DNA of 64,000 bases from Miscanthus floridulus (taxonomy: Eukaryota > Streptophyta > Magnoliopsida > Poales > Poaceae). This document shows positions 43,288 to 53,081 of this stretch, in pieces. The position numbers and the translations under genes are program-made. The first letter of the stretch is position 1. Every line of letters starts with the position of its first letter. The notes below the pieces were generated by a model, which did not search any database, was not told where the DNA came from, and saw only the letters and a list, made by a program, of their open reading frames with translations. The stretch is taken from the NCBI RefSeq assembly GCF_019320115.1, contig NC_089598.1:32507983-32571982 (forward strand). The letters run 5' to 3'.

Positions 43288-45260
43288 TGAAAGGTCCTAA
43301 TATGGCTAGAGGGGGGTGAATAGCCTATTTAAAAATCTACAAATCAACTAGAGCAATTTGATTAGTATGACAAATAGTGAAATGCAAACTTGCTCTAGCT
43401 CTACAAGGGTTGCAAGCCACCTATCCAATAATTCTAGTTGCAATGATTACTAGGCACATAACTTGCAATGTTACTACTCACTAAGAGCTCTCAATCTTGA
43501 TACTCTAAAGAGCTCCACTAGATGAACTTAAAATAACAAAGCAAGCTCTCAATTCTAATTACACTAAAGAGCTTGCCACAACTAGTTTGAAAGAATATAA
43601 ATGAGTGAGTAGGGTGATTATACCGCTGTGTAGAGGAGTGAACCAATCATAAGGTGAATATTAAATCAATCACCGGGAGAATACCAAATGGCAAGAGACA
43701 ACCAATTTCTCCCAAGGTTCACGTGCTTGCCAACACGCTATGTCTCCGTTGTGTCGACCAACACTTGGTGGTTCGGCGGCTAAGAGGTGTTGCACAAACC
43801 TCATCCACACAATTTGGACACCACAAGAACCTACCCACAAGTGAGGTAACTCAATAACATGAGCAATCCACTAGAGTTACCTTTTAGTGCTCCACCGGGG
43901 AAGGTACAAATCCCCTCACAATCATCGAAGATGGCCACGAACAATCACCGACTTATGCCAATCCTCCTATGCTGCACCAAGTCGTCTAGGTGGTGCCAAC
44001 CACCAAGAGCAACAAGTAAATCCTGCAGCAAAACACGAACACCAAGTGCCTCTAGATGCAACCACTCAATTAATGCACTTGGATTCTCTCCCAATCTCAT
44101 AATGATGATGAAACAATGATGGAGATGAGTGGGAAGGCTTTGGCTAAGCTCACAAGGTTGCTATGTCAATGCAAATGGCCAAGAGAGTGAGCTTGAGCTG
44201 GCCATGGGGCTTAAATAGAAGCCCCCACGAAATAGAGTCATTGTACCCCTTCACTGGGCACAACTCAGGGTGATCGGACGCTCCAGTCAGTTCGACCGGA
44301 CGTAGGACCCCAGTGTCCGGTCGCCCAATGCTTGCCACATGTCATCGGCTTCAAATGCCAATCACCCGATCTCAATGGTCAAGTGATGACCGTACGCATT
44401 AGTTAGAAAGTGACCAGACGCAGGACCCCAGTGTCCGATCGTTTCCAGTAAGGTTCCAAATGCGAAATTTCACGACCAGACGCGTCCGGTCATGCTCGAC
44501 CGGACTCACCCGGCGTCCGGTCACTCAACGTTTTCTCTGTGCGCCTCATGTTAGTGTATGTCAGCACTGACCGGACTCAGACCAAGAGTGTCTGGTCACT
44601 TTACACGTCAGCGTCCGATCACAAGACCGAGACTATGTGCTTACTATTGTCACTGACCGGACTCTGAACCCAGCATCCGGTCACTGCACCACCAGCGTCC
44701 GGTCACTCTATGAACCCCAGTCTTTTCTATATAGGGCGCCGATGGCACCGTCGGACTGTCCACACTCTACGTGACGGACACTCCGCCGGTGAAGTTTCTA
44801 ACCCTTGCTCAAATGTGCCAACCACCAAGTGTATCACCTTGTGCACATGTGTTAGCATATTTTCACAAGCATTTTCAAGGGTGTTAGCACTCCACTAGAT
44901 CCTAAATGCATATGCAATGAGTTAGAGCATCTAGTGGCACTTTGATAACCGCATTTCAATATGAGTTTCACCCCTCTTAATAGTATAGCTATCTAACCTA
45001 AATGTGATCACACTCGCTAAGTGTCTTGATCACCGAAACAAAATGGCTCCTACTATTTATACCTTTGCCTTGAGCCTTTTGTTTTTCTCTTTCTTCTTTT
45101 CAAGTTCAAGCATTTGATCATCACCATGCCATCACCATCATCATGATCTTTGCCATTGCTTCATCACTTGGAGTAGTGCTACCTATCTCATAATCACTTT
45201 GATAAACTAGGTTAGCACTTAGGGTTTCATCAATTAACCAAAACCAAAGTAGAGCTTTCA
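43288..45260 (-). repeat. copia-2 full LTR (internal position)
   Basis: 1973 bp from TGAAAGGTCC to AGAGCTTTCA. It has a primer site on its gag side and a polypurine tract on its pol side, so it serves as both 5' LTR of the left part and 3' LTR of the right part. The region 44270-44710 is filled with CCGGTC/GACCGG palindromic words. A TATAT-AGGGCGCC box lies at about 44730. Confidence 0.92.
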
Positions 45261-45274
45261 ATCTCCCCCTTTTT
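45261..45274 (-). other. copia-2 polypurine tract
   Basis: AAAAAGGGGGAGAT in element sense, immediately before the LTR. Nearly identical to that of copia-1. Confidence 0.88.
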
Positions 45275-46381
45275 GGTAATTGATGACAACCCTTACACAA
45301 AGATATGAATTGAGATTTAATTGAATCCATGTTGCTTGCCCAAGCATATTTACCATGTGTAAAAGAATATGGACAAGTTTCATGAACTCCAAATGGTAGC
45401 AATTGCTCCCCCTACATATGTGCTAAGAGTTTGGATTGTAGCTTGCACATATGCTTAGATAGGAAATATATGAGACAATTTCTACCGTATGATGCTAAGG
45501 TATAAGAGATGGACCTTTGAAGCATGATACCAATTAGAGTGCACCAATATACCATCCTTAGCACCATTAGTAACTATACATACACAAAAACTAGAATACC
45601 CCATGAGATCATCATTACAAGCAAGGGTCTAGTTTCCATAAAATGAACATAAGTATAGTTACTTTAGCCTATGCATGCTAGTTTCTCATTTCATCATTCA
45701 AGCCTATAACTAGCATACACCATATAAGCATGGATATTGAAATTTAAAACTTGTACCATGCAAGCAAATATATGAAATGCACATTCAAATACAACATACA
45801 AGTTTATGAGCTTGCTCCCTCTACTTGTGTGCATTTTTTATTGATCCCCTTACAATATCATTTCATTTGTTTGCTCCTCCTATCTTACTCCTCCTATCTT
45901 ACTATCTTTGTGAATTTCTCTCCCCCTTTGTCAACAATTAGCACAAAAGGTGAGCTAAAATTATAGATAGGTTGAGGTGAAACCATGTGAAATGAGGATC
46001 ATTTTCCCAATTTGGTTCAATCGAGATCACTTGCAAAAGATATTTAACTCTGTTTGATCTAAGGACAAGCTTCTTCACACCTCTAAATAAGGGTTATCTT
46101 GTACCATGTTGAGTTAAACACTTATAGCTTATTTTCTAGATCAAATACTAGGTTTACAAGCCCACAAACATGTCATATGTTACCACTAGATCATTTCAAA
46201 CACACAAGCAATATTGGTACCATACAAGCATCAAATTCATTTGATTTTAATGAATGAACCTAGGACATGATAGGAATGACTAGATGCACTAAACAAGTCC
46301 TTAGCAATGGATGGATGACATATCAATCAACTTTACCTTGCTTTGCTCAAAGGAGAAGCATGTCATATAATGGGGGGTGCA
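45275..46381 (-). other. copia-2 3' noncoding region
   Basis: About 1.1 kb of AT-rich sequence between the RT-RNase H stop and the polypurine tract. Several GCTCCCCCTAC/CTCCCTCTAC words resemble the tract. No ORF is supported. Confidence 0.55.
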
Positions 46382-47794
46382 TCAACACATATTTGAGAAA
46401 TCAAGTATGTTCAATTCATTCCTTAGCTTGCAAAATCTCTTCTCATCAAGTGGCTTGGTGAAGATATCGGCAAGTTGATCTTCGGTGCCCACACTCTCAA
46501 TGCAAATGTCCCCTTTTTGTTGATGATCTCTTATGAAATGATGGCGGACATCAATATGCTTTGTCCTTGAATGTTGAACCGGGTTGTTGGTGAGCTTTAC
46601 GGCACTCTCATTATCATATAGCAATGGCACTTGCTTGAATTTAATTCCAAAGTCACTCAAAGTAGCCTTCATCCAAAGTAATTGAGCACAACAACTACCG
46701 GCCAAAATATACTCTACTTCTATAGTTGAAAGTGCTACACTATTTTGCTTCTTCGATGACCAAGACACAAGTGATCTTCCCAATAGTTGACATGTGCCCG
46801 ATGTGCTCTTTCTCTCAACTTTGCATCCTGCATAATCGGAGTCCGAATATCCAATCAACTCAAATCTTGCTCCTTTGGGATACCACAATCTAACATTTTG
46901 TGTATGATTCAAGTACCTCAATATTCTCTTTGATGCCTTCAAATGACTTTCTCTTGGTGAGGCTTGAAATCTAGCACATATGCATACACTAAATATCACA
47001 TCCGGCCTTGATGCGGTCACATAGAGTAGGCTTCTAATCATAGACCGATACATCTTTTGATCCACCATGTTGTCACTAGCATCACTATCCAAGCTTCCAC
47101 TTGTCCCCATTAGTGTACTAATAGCTTTAGCATCATCCATTTCAAACTTCTTTAGCATGTCCTTGATATACTTGCCTTGACTCACAAATGTGACATTCTT
47201 CATTTGCTTGATTTGAAGACCAAGGAAGTAGCTAAGCTCTCCAATCATGGACATCTCAAACTCACTTGCCATCATCTTGCCAAACTCCTCACAAAAATCT
47301 TGATTTGTTGACCCAAAAATGATATCATCAACATATATTTGCATTACAAACAAGTCATTTCCAAGCTTCTTGGTGAAAAGAGTGGTGTCAACCTTTCCCA
47401 TCTTGAATCCCTTAGAGGGTAGGAAATCTCTCAATCTCTCATACCATGCTCTAGGTGCTTGTTTTAATCCATACAAAGCCTTTCTCAACTTGTAAACACA
47501 GTTGGGTTTCTTCTCATCTTCAAAACTAGGAGGTTGCTCAACATACACAAGTTCATTGATGTACCGATTGAGAAATGCACTCTTCATATCCATTTGGTAC
47601 AACTTGATGTTGTGGGCACAAGCATAGGCTAACAAGATCCTAATTGCTTCCAATCTTACAACCGGGGCATATGTTTCTCCAAAGTCAAGACCTTCAACTT
47701 GAGTGTAACCTCGAGCCACTAATATTGCTTTGTTCCTTATTACTATCCCATCTTGATCTTGCTTGTTTCGAAAGACCCACTTGGTTCCTATCAC
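46382..47794 (-). CDS. pol: copia-2 reverse transcriptase-RNase H (intact 470-residue block)
   Basis: The RVT_2 domain starts at TKWVFRNKQDQDG and shows GYTQVEGLDFGETYAPVVRL, YQMDMKSAFLNRYI, YGLKQAPRAWYERL and the catalytic YVDDIIFGS. RNase H follows with ELIGYSDSDYAGC (Asp), LSTIEVEY (Glu) and LLYDNESAVKL (Asp), plus the RTKHIDVRHHFIRD tail. It ends EKRFCKLRNELNILDFSN. This is the longest uninterrupted coding block of the window, although it is cut off from upstream pol by a stop near 47826. Copia-type RT copies element RNA into cDNA. Confidence 0.93.
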   Translation of the reverse strand: MIGTKWVFRNKQDQDGIVIRNKAILVARGYTQVEGLDFGETYAPVVRLEAIRILLAYACAHNIKLYQMDMKSAFLNRYINELVYVEQPPSFEDEKKPNCVYKLRKALYGLKQAPRAWYERLRDFLPSKGFKMGKVDTTLFTKKLGNDLFVMQIYVDDIIFGSTNQDFCEEFGKMMASEFEMSMIGELSYFLGLQIKQMKNVTFVSQGKYIKDMLKKFEMDDAKAISTLMGTSGSLDSDASDNMVDQKMYRSMIRSLLYVTASRPDVIFSVCICARFQASPRESHLKASKRILRYLNHTQNVRLWYPKGARFELIGYSDSDYAGCKVERKSTSGTCQLLGRSLVSWSSKKQNSVALSTIEVEYILAGSCCAQLLWMKATLSDFGIKFKQVPLLYDNESAVKLTNNPVQHSRTKHIDVRHHFIRDHQQKGDICIESVGTEDQLADIFTKPLDEKRFCKLRNELNILDFSNMC

Positions 47795-47824
47795 ATTATG
47801 ATCCTTAGGCCTCTCAACTAACTC

Positions 47825-48475
47825 TCATACTTGGTTTCTTGTGAAGTTGTTTAGCTCTTCATGCATAGCATTGACCCAATCAACATCCTTCAAAGCTTCA
47901 TCTATCTTCTTAGATTCAATGGATGACACAAATGAGAAATGCTCACAAAATGAAGCCAATCTTGATCTAGTTTGCACACCTCTTGAAATATCACCAATGA
48001 TAGTGTCCAAGGGATGATCTCTTGCAACATTGGTTTGTTGAAGCACTTGCACTTGATTGATTGTATTTGATAGATCACTTGGTTGAGATGATGAACTAGC
48101 CACTTGTTGTTGATCTTGCACTTTGTCATCACTAGTTCTTGCTTGAACTTGATCATGAGAACCACTAACTTGCACATTTGAGTTAGAGAGCACTTGATTC
48201 TTGTCATCTTCAACATCAATCACCTCTCTAGGCCTTATATCACCAATGTCCATGTTCTTCATTGCATTAACCAATTGAGTGCCTCTTACATCATCTAGAT
48301 TCTCATCTTCCTCTTGGGAACCATTTGTTTCATCAAACTCCACATCATGAACCTCCTCAAGAGTACTACTAGCCAAATTCCAAACTCTATAAGCCTTGCT
48401 AGTAGTGGAGTAACCAAGCAAGAAACCTTCATCACATTTCTTTTCAAACTTGCTCAATCTAGTGCCTTTCTTCAA
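47825..48475 (-). pseudogene. pol: copia-2 pol linker between integrase and RT
   Basis: The frame starts KKGTRLSKFEKKCDEGFLLG and YSTTSKAYRVWNL, the usual post-integrase segment of plant copia pol. A polar Gln/Ser/Asp-rich linker and KIDEALKDVDWVNAMHEELN lead into RT. Stops at about 48500 and 47826 separate it from its neighbours. Confidence 0.85.
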
Positions 48476-48538
48476 TATGTAGCATTTACAACCAAAAACC
48501 TAAAAGTACGCTATGTTGGGCTTTCTTCTATTCAAAAG

Positions 48539-49585
48539 CTAATAAGGTGTCTTCTCTATCATGGGGTGACAATAGAGTCGGTTGCTATAATAGCAAGCCG
48601 TGTTGATTGCTTCGGCCCAAAATGAATGACTCACATTGTACTCACTCAACATTGATCTTTCCATGTCAATCAAAGTTCTATTCTTCCTTTTAACTAAGCC
48701 ATTTGATTGAGGAGTGTACTTGGCCGAGAATTGAAGTCTAATTCCAAATTCATCACACAACTCATCAATTCTAGTGTTCTTAAATTCACAACCATTGTCA
48801 CTTCTAACTTTCTTGATGGTTGTTTCAAATTCATTATGAATGCCCTTGACAAATGATTTGAATGTTGCAAACACATCACTCTTGTCAACAAGAAAGAATA
48901 CCCATGTGTATCTAGTGAAATCATCCACAATCACAAATCCATGTTTGTTTCCACCAATGCTTGTGTATGTGGTTGGTCCAAACAAGTACATGTGCATCAA
49001 CTCAAATGCCTTAGATGTGCTCATCATGCTCTTCTTAGGATGTGTGTTACCAACTTGTTTTCTGGCTTGACATGCACTACATAGCTTATCCTTCTCAAAT
49101 GTGACATCTTTCAAGCCTCTAACTAAGTCATGCTTAATCAACTTGTTCAATTGTTTCATTCCAACATGACCAAGCCTTCTATGCCATAACCAACCCATAC
49201 TAGACTTAGTGATCCAACATGTTGTCAATTGAGCTTCTCTAGTATTGAAATCAACCAAGTATAGATTTTCATATCTAAATCCTTTGAATATAAAGTTAGA
49301 GCCATCTATACTTATAATCTCTACATCATCCACACCAAATATGCACTTCAAACCAAGATCACACAATTGAGCTACCGACAAAAGGTTGAAGTTCAAGCTC
49401 TCTACTAGTAGCACATTGAAAATGCTCAAGTCATTGAATATTGCAATCTTACCAAGCCCTTTGACCTTGCCTTTGCCATTGTCACCAAATGTGATACTAT
49501 CAATCCCATTGCTCTTGTTTTCATTGATTGAATTGAACATTCTTGGATCACCGGTCATGTGTTGTGTGCACCCACTATCAAGCAC
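48539..49585 (-). pseudogene. pol: copia-2 protease end and integrase (catalytic residues lost)
   Basis: The protease motif LDSGCTQHMTG opens the block. The GAG_pre-integrase region follows (WLWHRRLGHVGMKQLNKLI and LCSACQARKQ, the HHCC zinc site). In the DDE core the first catalytic position reads MHMYLFGPTTYTS, with Tyr at residue 200 where Asp is expected. The second Asp is present (VRSDNGCEF, residue 263). The third site reads NGLVKRKNRTL, with Lys at residue 299 where Glu is expected. The integrase is therefore dead by sequence even though this block is open over 348 codons. The frame ends at IEKTPY. Confidence 0.88.
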
Positions 49586-49628
49586 CCAATGCCTTCCTCC
49601 GGCTTTATAATTGACCTACAAAAGAAGA

Positions 49629-50270
49629 TCAATTCTTTTTAGGTACCCAAACTTGCTTGGGTCCTTGAAGGTTAGTTACCAAGGTCTTTGGTGCCCAAAT
49701 GGCCTTCTTCTTTGGGCCCATAATTGGTGTACCAATGAACTTAGCCTTCACACCATTGGCACCCTTAACAAGCATGTAACAAGAATCAAATTTAATTGAG
49801 GATACAATAGGTAGCTTGTTCTTATTAATCTTGAAAATTGCTCTACATGCCCAACTTGCTTGCATCTATTGTAAAACCGACCATTGCCCTTCATAAAGTT
49901 AACTTTGGGAGTGACAAAGGCTGCCTTGCCTTTCTTAGGGGTATAGCCTAATTCCTCTTTGTTGAGAGAAAACATTTGGCTACCCAAGCACTTTAGCAAG
50001 CGGGCATCTCCACCATAGTCATTGCCTAAGGCACGAGTGAGCTCATTCACCTCCTTCTTGAGGGTCTCATTTTCCACCATTAATGAGGCATCACAAGTGA
50101 GACCATCACTCAAAGGTGAAGTAGAAGTAGTAGTGCTACAAGAAGTGTTAGTGGGAGCAACTATAGTGGGCTTATAAAAAGATTCATCAATAAGATCACA
50201 TGTTAGTCCCATATCACATGATACAATCACTTGCTCCTTCTTGGCTTCCTCTTTGACTTGCTCGATGAGA
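49629..50270 (-). pseudogene. gag: copia-2 gag, C-terminal part
   Basis: Reading from the LTR junction: EQVKEEAKKEQVIVSCD, MGLTCDLIDESFYKPTIVAP, MVENETLKKEVNELTRALG (coiled coil) and then a damaged knuckle NRCKQVGHVEQFS, in which two of the four CCHC ligands are replaced. Frameshifts lie near 49850. It continues to IKFDSCYMLVKGANGVKAKF and towards protease. The N-terminal gag half lies at 42116-43230, so this piece is displaced from its natural start. Confidence 0.8.
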
Positions 50271-50275
50271 GAGGA

Positions 50276-50894
50276 GTGAGCTTATTTGTAGCTTCTACTG
50301 ATCGGACGCGTCGGTCCAACCGAGGCCAGCGTCCGATCACTTCTAGTGACCTCCATCTTTTCTATATAGGGTGCCGGTGGCACCGTCGTACTGTCTGCAC
50401 TCTATGGGCGGACACTCCGCTGGTGAAGTTTCTAACCCTTGCTCAAATGTGCCAACCACCAAGTGTATCACCTTGTGCACATGTGTTAGCATATTTTCAC
50501 AAGCATTTTCAAGGGTGTTAGCACTCCACTAGATCCTAAATGCATATGCAATGAGTTAGAGCATCTAGTGGCACTTTGATAACCGCATTTCAATACGAGT
50601 TTCACCCCTCTTAATAGTACGGCTATCTAACCTAAATGTAATCACACTCGCTAAGTGTCTTGATCACCGAAACAAAATGGCTCCTACTATTTATACCTTT
50701 GCCTTGAGCCTTTTGTTTTTCTCTTTCTTCTTTTCAAGTTCAAGCATTTGATCATCACCATGCCATCACCATCGTCATGATCTTCGCCATTGCTTCATCA
50801 CTTGGAGTAGTGCTACCTATCTCGTAATCACTTTGATAAACTAGGTTAGCACTTAGGGTTTCATCAATTAACCAAAACCAAAGTAGAGCTTTCA
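50276..50894 (-). repeat. copia-2 partial LTR (outer right end)
   Basis: It matches the left part of the full LTR in element sense, from AGAGCTTTCA (50894) back to about 50276. There the similarity breaks near GAGTGAGCTT and gag sequence begins. About two thirds of the LTR, the primer site and the gag start are missing between LTR and gag. The break lies near a GAGTGAGCTT word also present in the full LTR (about 44186), so microhomology-based deletion is possible. Confidence 0.85.
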
Positions 50895-51820
50895 CCGGCC
50901 CAAGCAAACTGTGGGAGATCGTTCCCCTCGTTCATGATGTTGTGTTGGACCTGATAGGCGTGACCCCAGGCGCCACCCACTAGGCCATGCGCATGGGGCA
51001 CAATGTGCTGTACCGAATGCGCTGGCGCAGGCAGCGGCTGGTTCTGCCACCATTGTAATAATTGCTCGGTGTGTGCTTGTGCAGACGTGAGGGCCCCCGC
51101 ACGTGGGTCTAGAGGGGTGTGAGTCTGCACAGATTCCACAACCACCAGCGGCTATCCCAGAGCGTCTGCCATAGCGCACTCCTAGGACGGATGGTGGCGA
51201 GGTGCCACATCGCCGATGCTAGAGCCGTTGCTCTCACCCTCGTCATTTGGGAGTTCATGGAGAGTGGCAGGAGTGTAGCTCGCCATTCCCATGAATTCAG
51301 ATGTGAGGGGGATGGCGCCAGCATCCTTCGGAGCCCCCGAGCGTAAGCATCCGCGAGCGACGCAAGGCCGTAGGGGAACCGAACGTACGGTGTTCGTGGC
51401 ATGGGCAGTATGGTCCCTCTGGATGATCGGCGGGAGATAGTAGATAAAGAGTAAATAACAGTATGCATATTACTTATAGTGGGGTTTGAGCAGAGAGTTT
51501 TCTCAGAATGAAGCACAGATGCCGCATCATCGAAGTCGTGCGTCTCGGAGTCGATGGAGGGCGCCCCTCCGACGGGTGCCGGGACATGAGCCTCCTCGCG
51601 GAGGTGTAGTACGCCGAGCCGGTCGGTGATGAAGTCTAGGCTTTCGAAGAGGAAGGCCTGGGATGTCTCGAAGATGGGTGGAACCCACATCCCAACCGGT
51701 GGGGGAGTGAGAAACTCGAGCAAGCCGAAGCGAGTTGTATCGCCTGAGCCCACCACGGTGAGGGTGGCATAAAAGTGGGTCATCCAATGACCAAAAAGTG
51801 TTGAACGTACAACGTCTTCC
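50895..51820 (-). pseudogene. gag: gypsy-2 gag, N-terminal half and leader (right of the copia insertion)
   Basis: A 267-codon frame covers 51912-51109. The start of that frame is in the LTR, so the true start is uncertain. It contains FGLLEFLTPPPVGMWVPPIF, LFESLDFITDRLGVLHLREE and SLADAYARGL, found at the gag N-terminus of this gypsy group. Continuing in another frame, NEGNDLPQFAWAG ends at the copia-2 junction. Confidence 0.7.
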
Positions 51821-51836
51821 CCACGAACGGTGCCAA
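51821..51836 (-). other. gypsy-2 primer-binding site
   Basis: TTGGCACCGTTCGTGG in element sense, just inside the 5' LTR. It is a TGGCACCG-type site usual for Tat/Grande-like elements. Confidence 0.8.
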
Positions 51837-51837
51837 C

Positions 51838-53081
51838 TGTTGGTGCAGAAAGTGACCAACAAGTAAATATTTGTAGTTTTACCGCACGTTGTGATCGGAG
51901 GTGGCCTAGCATTCAATGACACAGGGTTTATACTAGTTCAGGCAATGTGCCCTATGTCCAGTTTGAGTCGATCGGTGACTTTATTCCTAAGCCTAGGTAC
52001 TCGTAGTTCGTAGTGGGGTTACAAACGAGAAGAAGATGGGGTGCATGAGTGGTCCGGTCGGCTCCGGTCAGAAGGGCCGAGAGCGATAGGAGATCCTCTA
52101 TGAACTAAGTGTTCAAGCCTGTGCTTGAGGTCCGAACCTAGTGGTTCTGTGGTTGTGACCTAGTGAACTTGATCGATCTAGATTAGCTTATAGGAGCTTG
52201 AATCAACTGAGTCTCTTGGGAGAGAGCGTATCCCCTTTTATAGATGAAGGGGATGGACTTACAAGTGAGAGGGAGAGAGTTTGTATGCTTCTAAGTCTTG
52301 TTGCCCACACCATTGAGTACAGGAGGATGGTAGGCGCCCACAACACTGTTGGATATCAGTTGTATGGGGGAGGTTACATCGTCTTCTTTTGGGTATGGCA
52401 GATGTTGGCACCTGCATATACTATTGATGCCTAGTGGCATGTGAGGAATTTCACCATGTTCACTCGGTACGGTAAATCCCGGCACCCACAACACTGTCGA
52501 TGCCCAGAGGCATGTGGGGGCCTTACCATATGGGAGTTAACGGTGCCCACAATACTGTAGAGGAAAATGTCGATGCCTACAATACTATTTGTGTCAGGGC
52601 TATTGCAGAGTATTGTTCCTACAGGTGACAGGGTATGGTCCCTGGTATTATGGTTTGACTTGAGCGCCTTGCCTTGCTTTCTCCGTTCGTTCCCTGGTCC
52701 TTTCTGGGAGGGCATCCCCGGTCAGTTGGTCCTAGTCGGCTCTGGTTGTGCCAGTCGGAGAAGAACAGTGAGCAGGGTCTTTGCATACCCTGGTCGAAGG
52801 CATGGGGTCGGAGTCGGAGGTAGTGCTTTGCCAAGCCTTTCGGTCGAAGAGACGTCCGGAGGTGGCTGGAGACCGAATTGAGCGCTCCGGTCGGAGAGGT
52901 GCGCCGGAGTTGACAAGCGGGCATTGTTCCTCCTCGGCCAGACCTTTCAGTCAGTGACTCGACCATCCTTCTAGCCTATTGTTTTAGACTCTTGGGCCAG
53001 CCCATGAGTTATGCGCTGTCTACTTGGGCCGAGCCTTTGTAGGGAAGGGTTTACGAGGGACCCGGGTTTATGAACCCAACA
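51838..53081 (-). repeat. gypsy-2 5' LTR (right copy)
   Basis: 1244 bp from TGTTGGTGCAGAAAGTGACC to TATGAACCCAACA. It matches 32573-33825 throughout with scattered substitutions and small indels. Confidence 0.93.

Larger units (their letters stand above)
42116..50894 (-). mobile_element. copia-2: rearranged (permuted) Ty1/copia element nested in gypsy-2 gag
   Basis: In element sense (minus strand) the order is: partial LTR (50894-50276), C-terminal gag, protease-integrase, RT-RNase H, polypurine tract, full LTR (45260-43288), primer site, N-terminal gag ending at 42116. The gag is therefore split between the two ends, and the only complete LTR is internal. The ends read TG...CA on the plus strand (TGCTAG ... 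GCTTTCA) and are flanked by CCGGT/CCGGC. The arrangement fits a tandem or circular intermediate, or recombination of two copies. The lineage looks SIRE/Maximus-like. Confidence 0.85.
32573..53081 (-). mobile_element. gypsy-2: Tat/Grande-like Ty3/gypsy retrotransposon, nested in CACTA-2
   Basis: LTRs are at 32573-33825 and 51838-53081. A primer-binding site (TTGGCACCGTTCGTGG) and polypurine tract lie in the proper places for minus-strand orientation. The order gag, protease (DGGSG), RT (YVDD), RNase H, integrase is Ty3/gypsy. A 3.1-kb stretch with tandem repeats and an antisense ORF between integrase and 3' LTR is typical of the Tat/Grande lineage. The flanks ATAAC (32568-32572) and ATAGT (53082-53086) agree at only 3 of 5 bases. 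However, deleting the element plus one copy restores the Ulp1-like reading frame (DPDYY joined to DQRFE), which supports the boundaries. A copia element has split the gag. Confidence 0.9.

Noticed and set aside
43288..45260. Interpretation of copia-2 as two separate neighbouring elements, each with its own LTR pair
   Set aside because: Only one full LTR exists and it carries PBS on one side and PPT on the other. No second full LTR is present on either outer side, so it must be shared.
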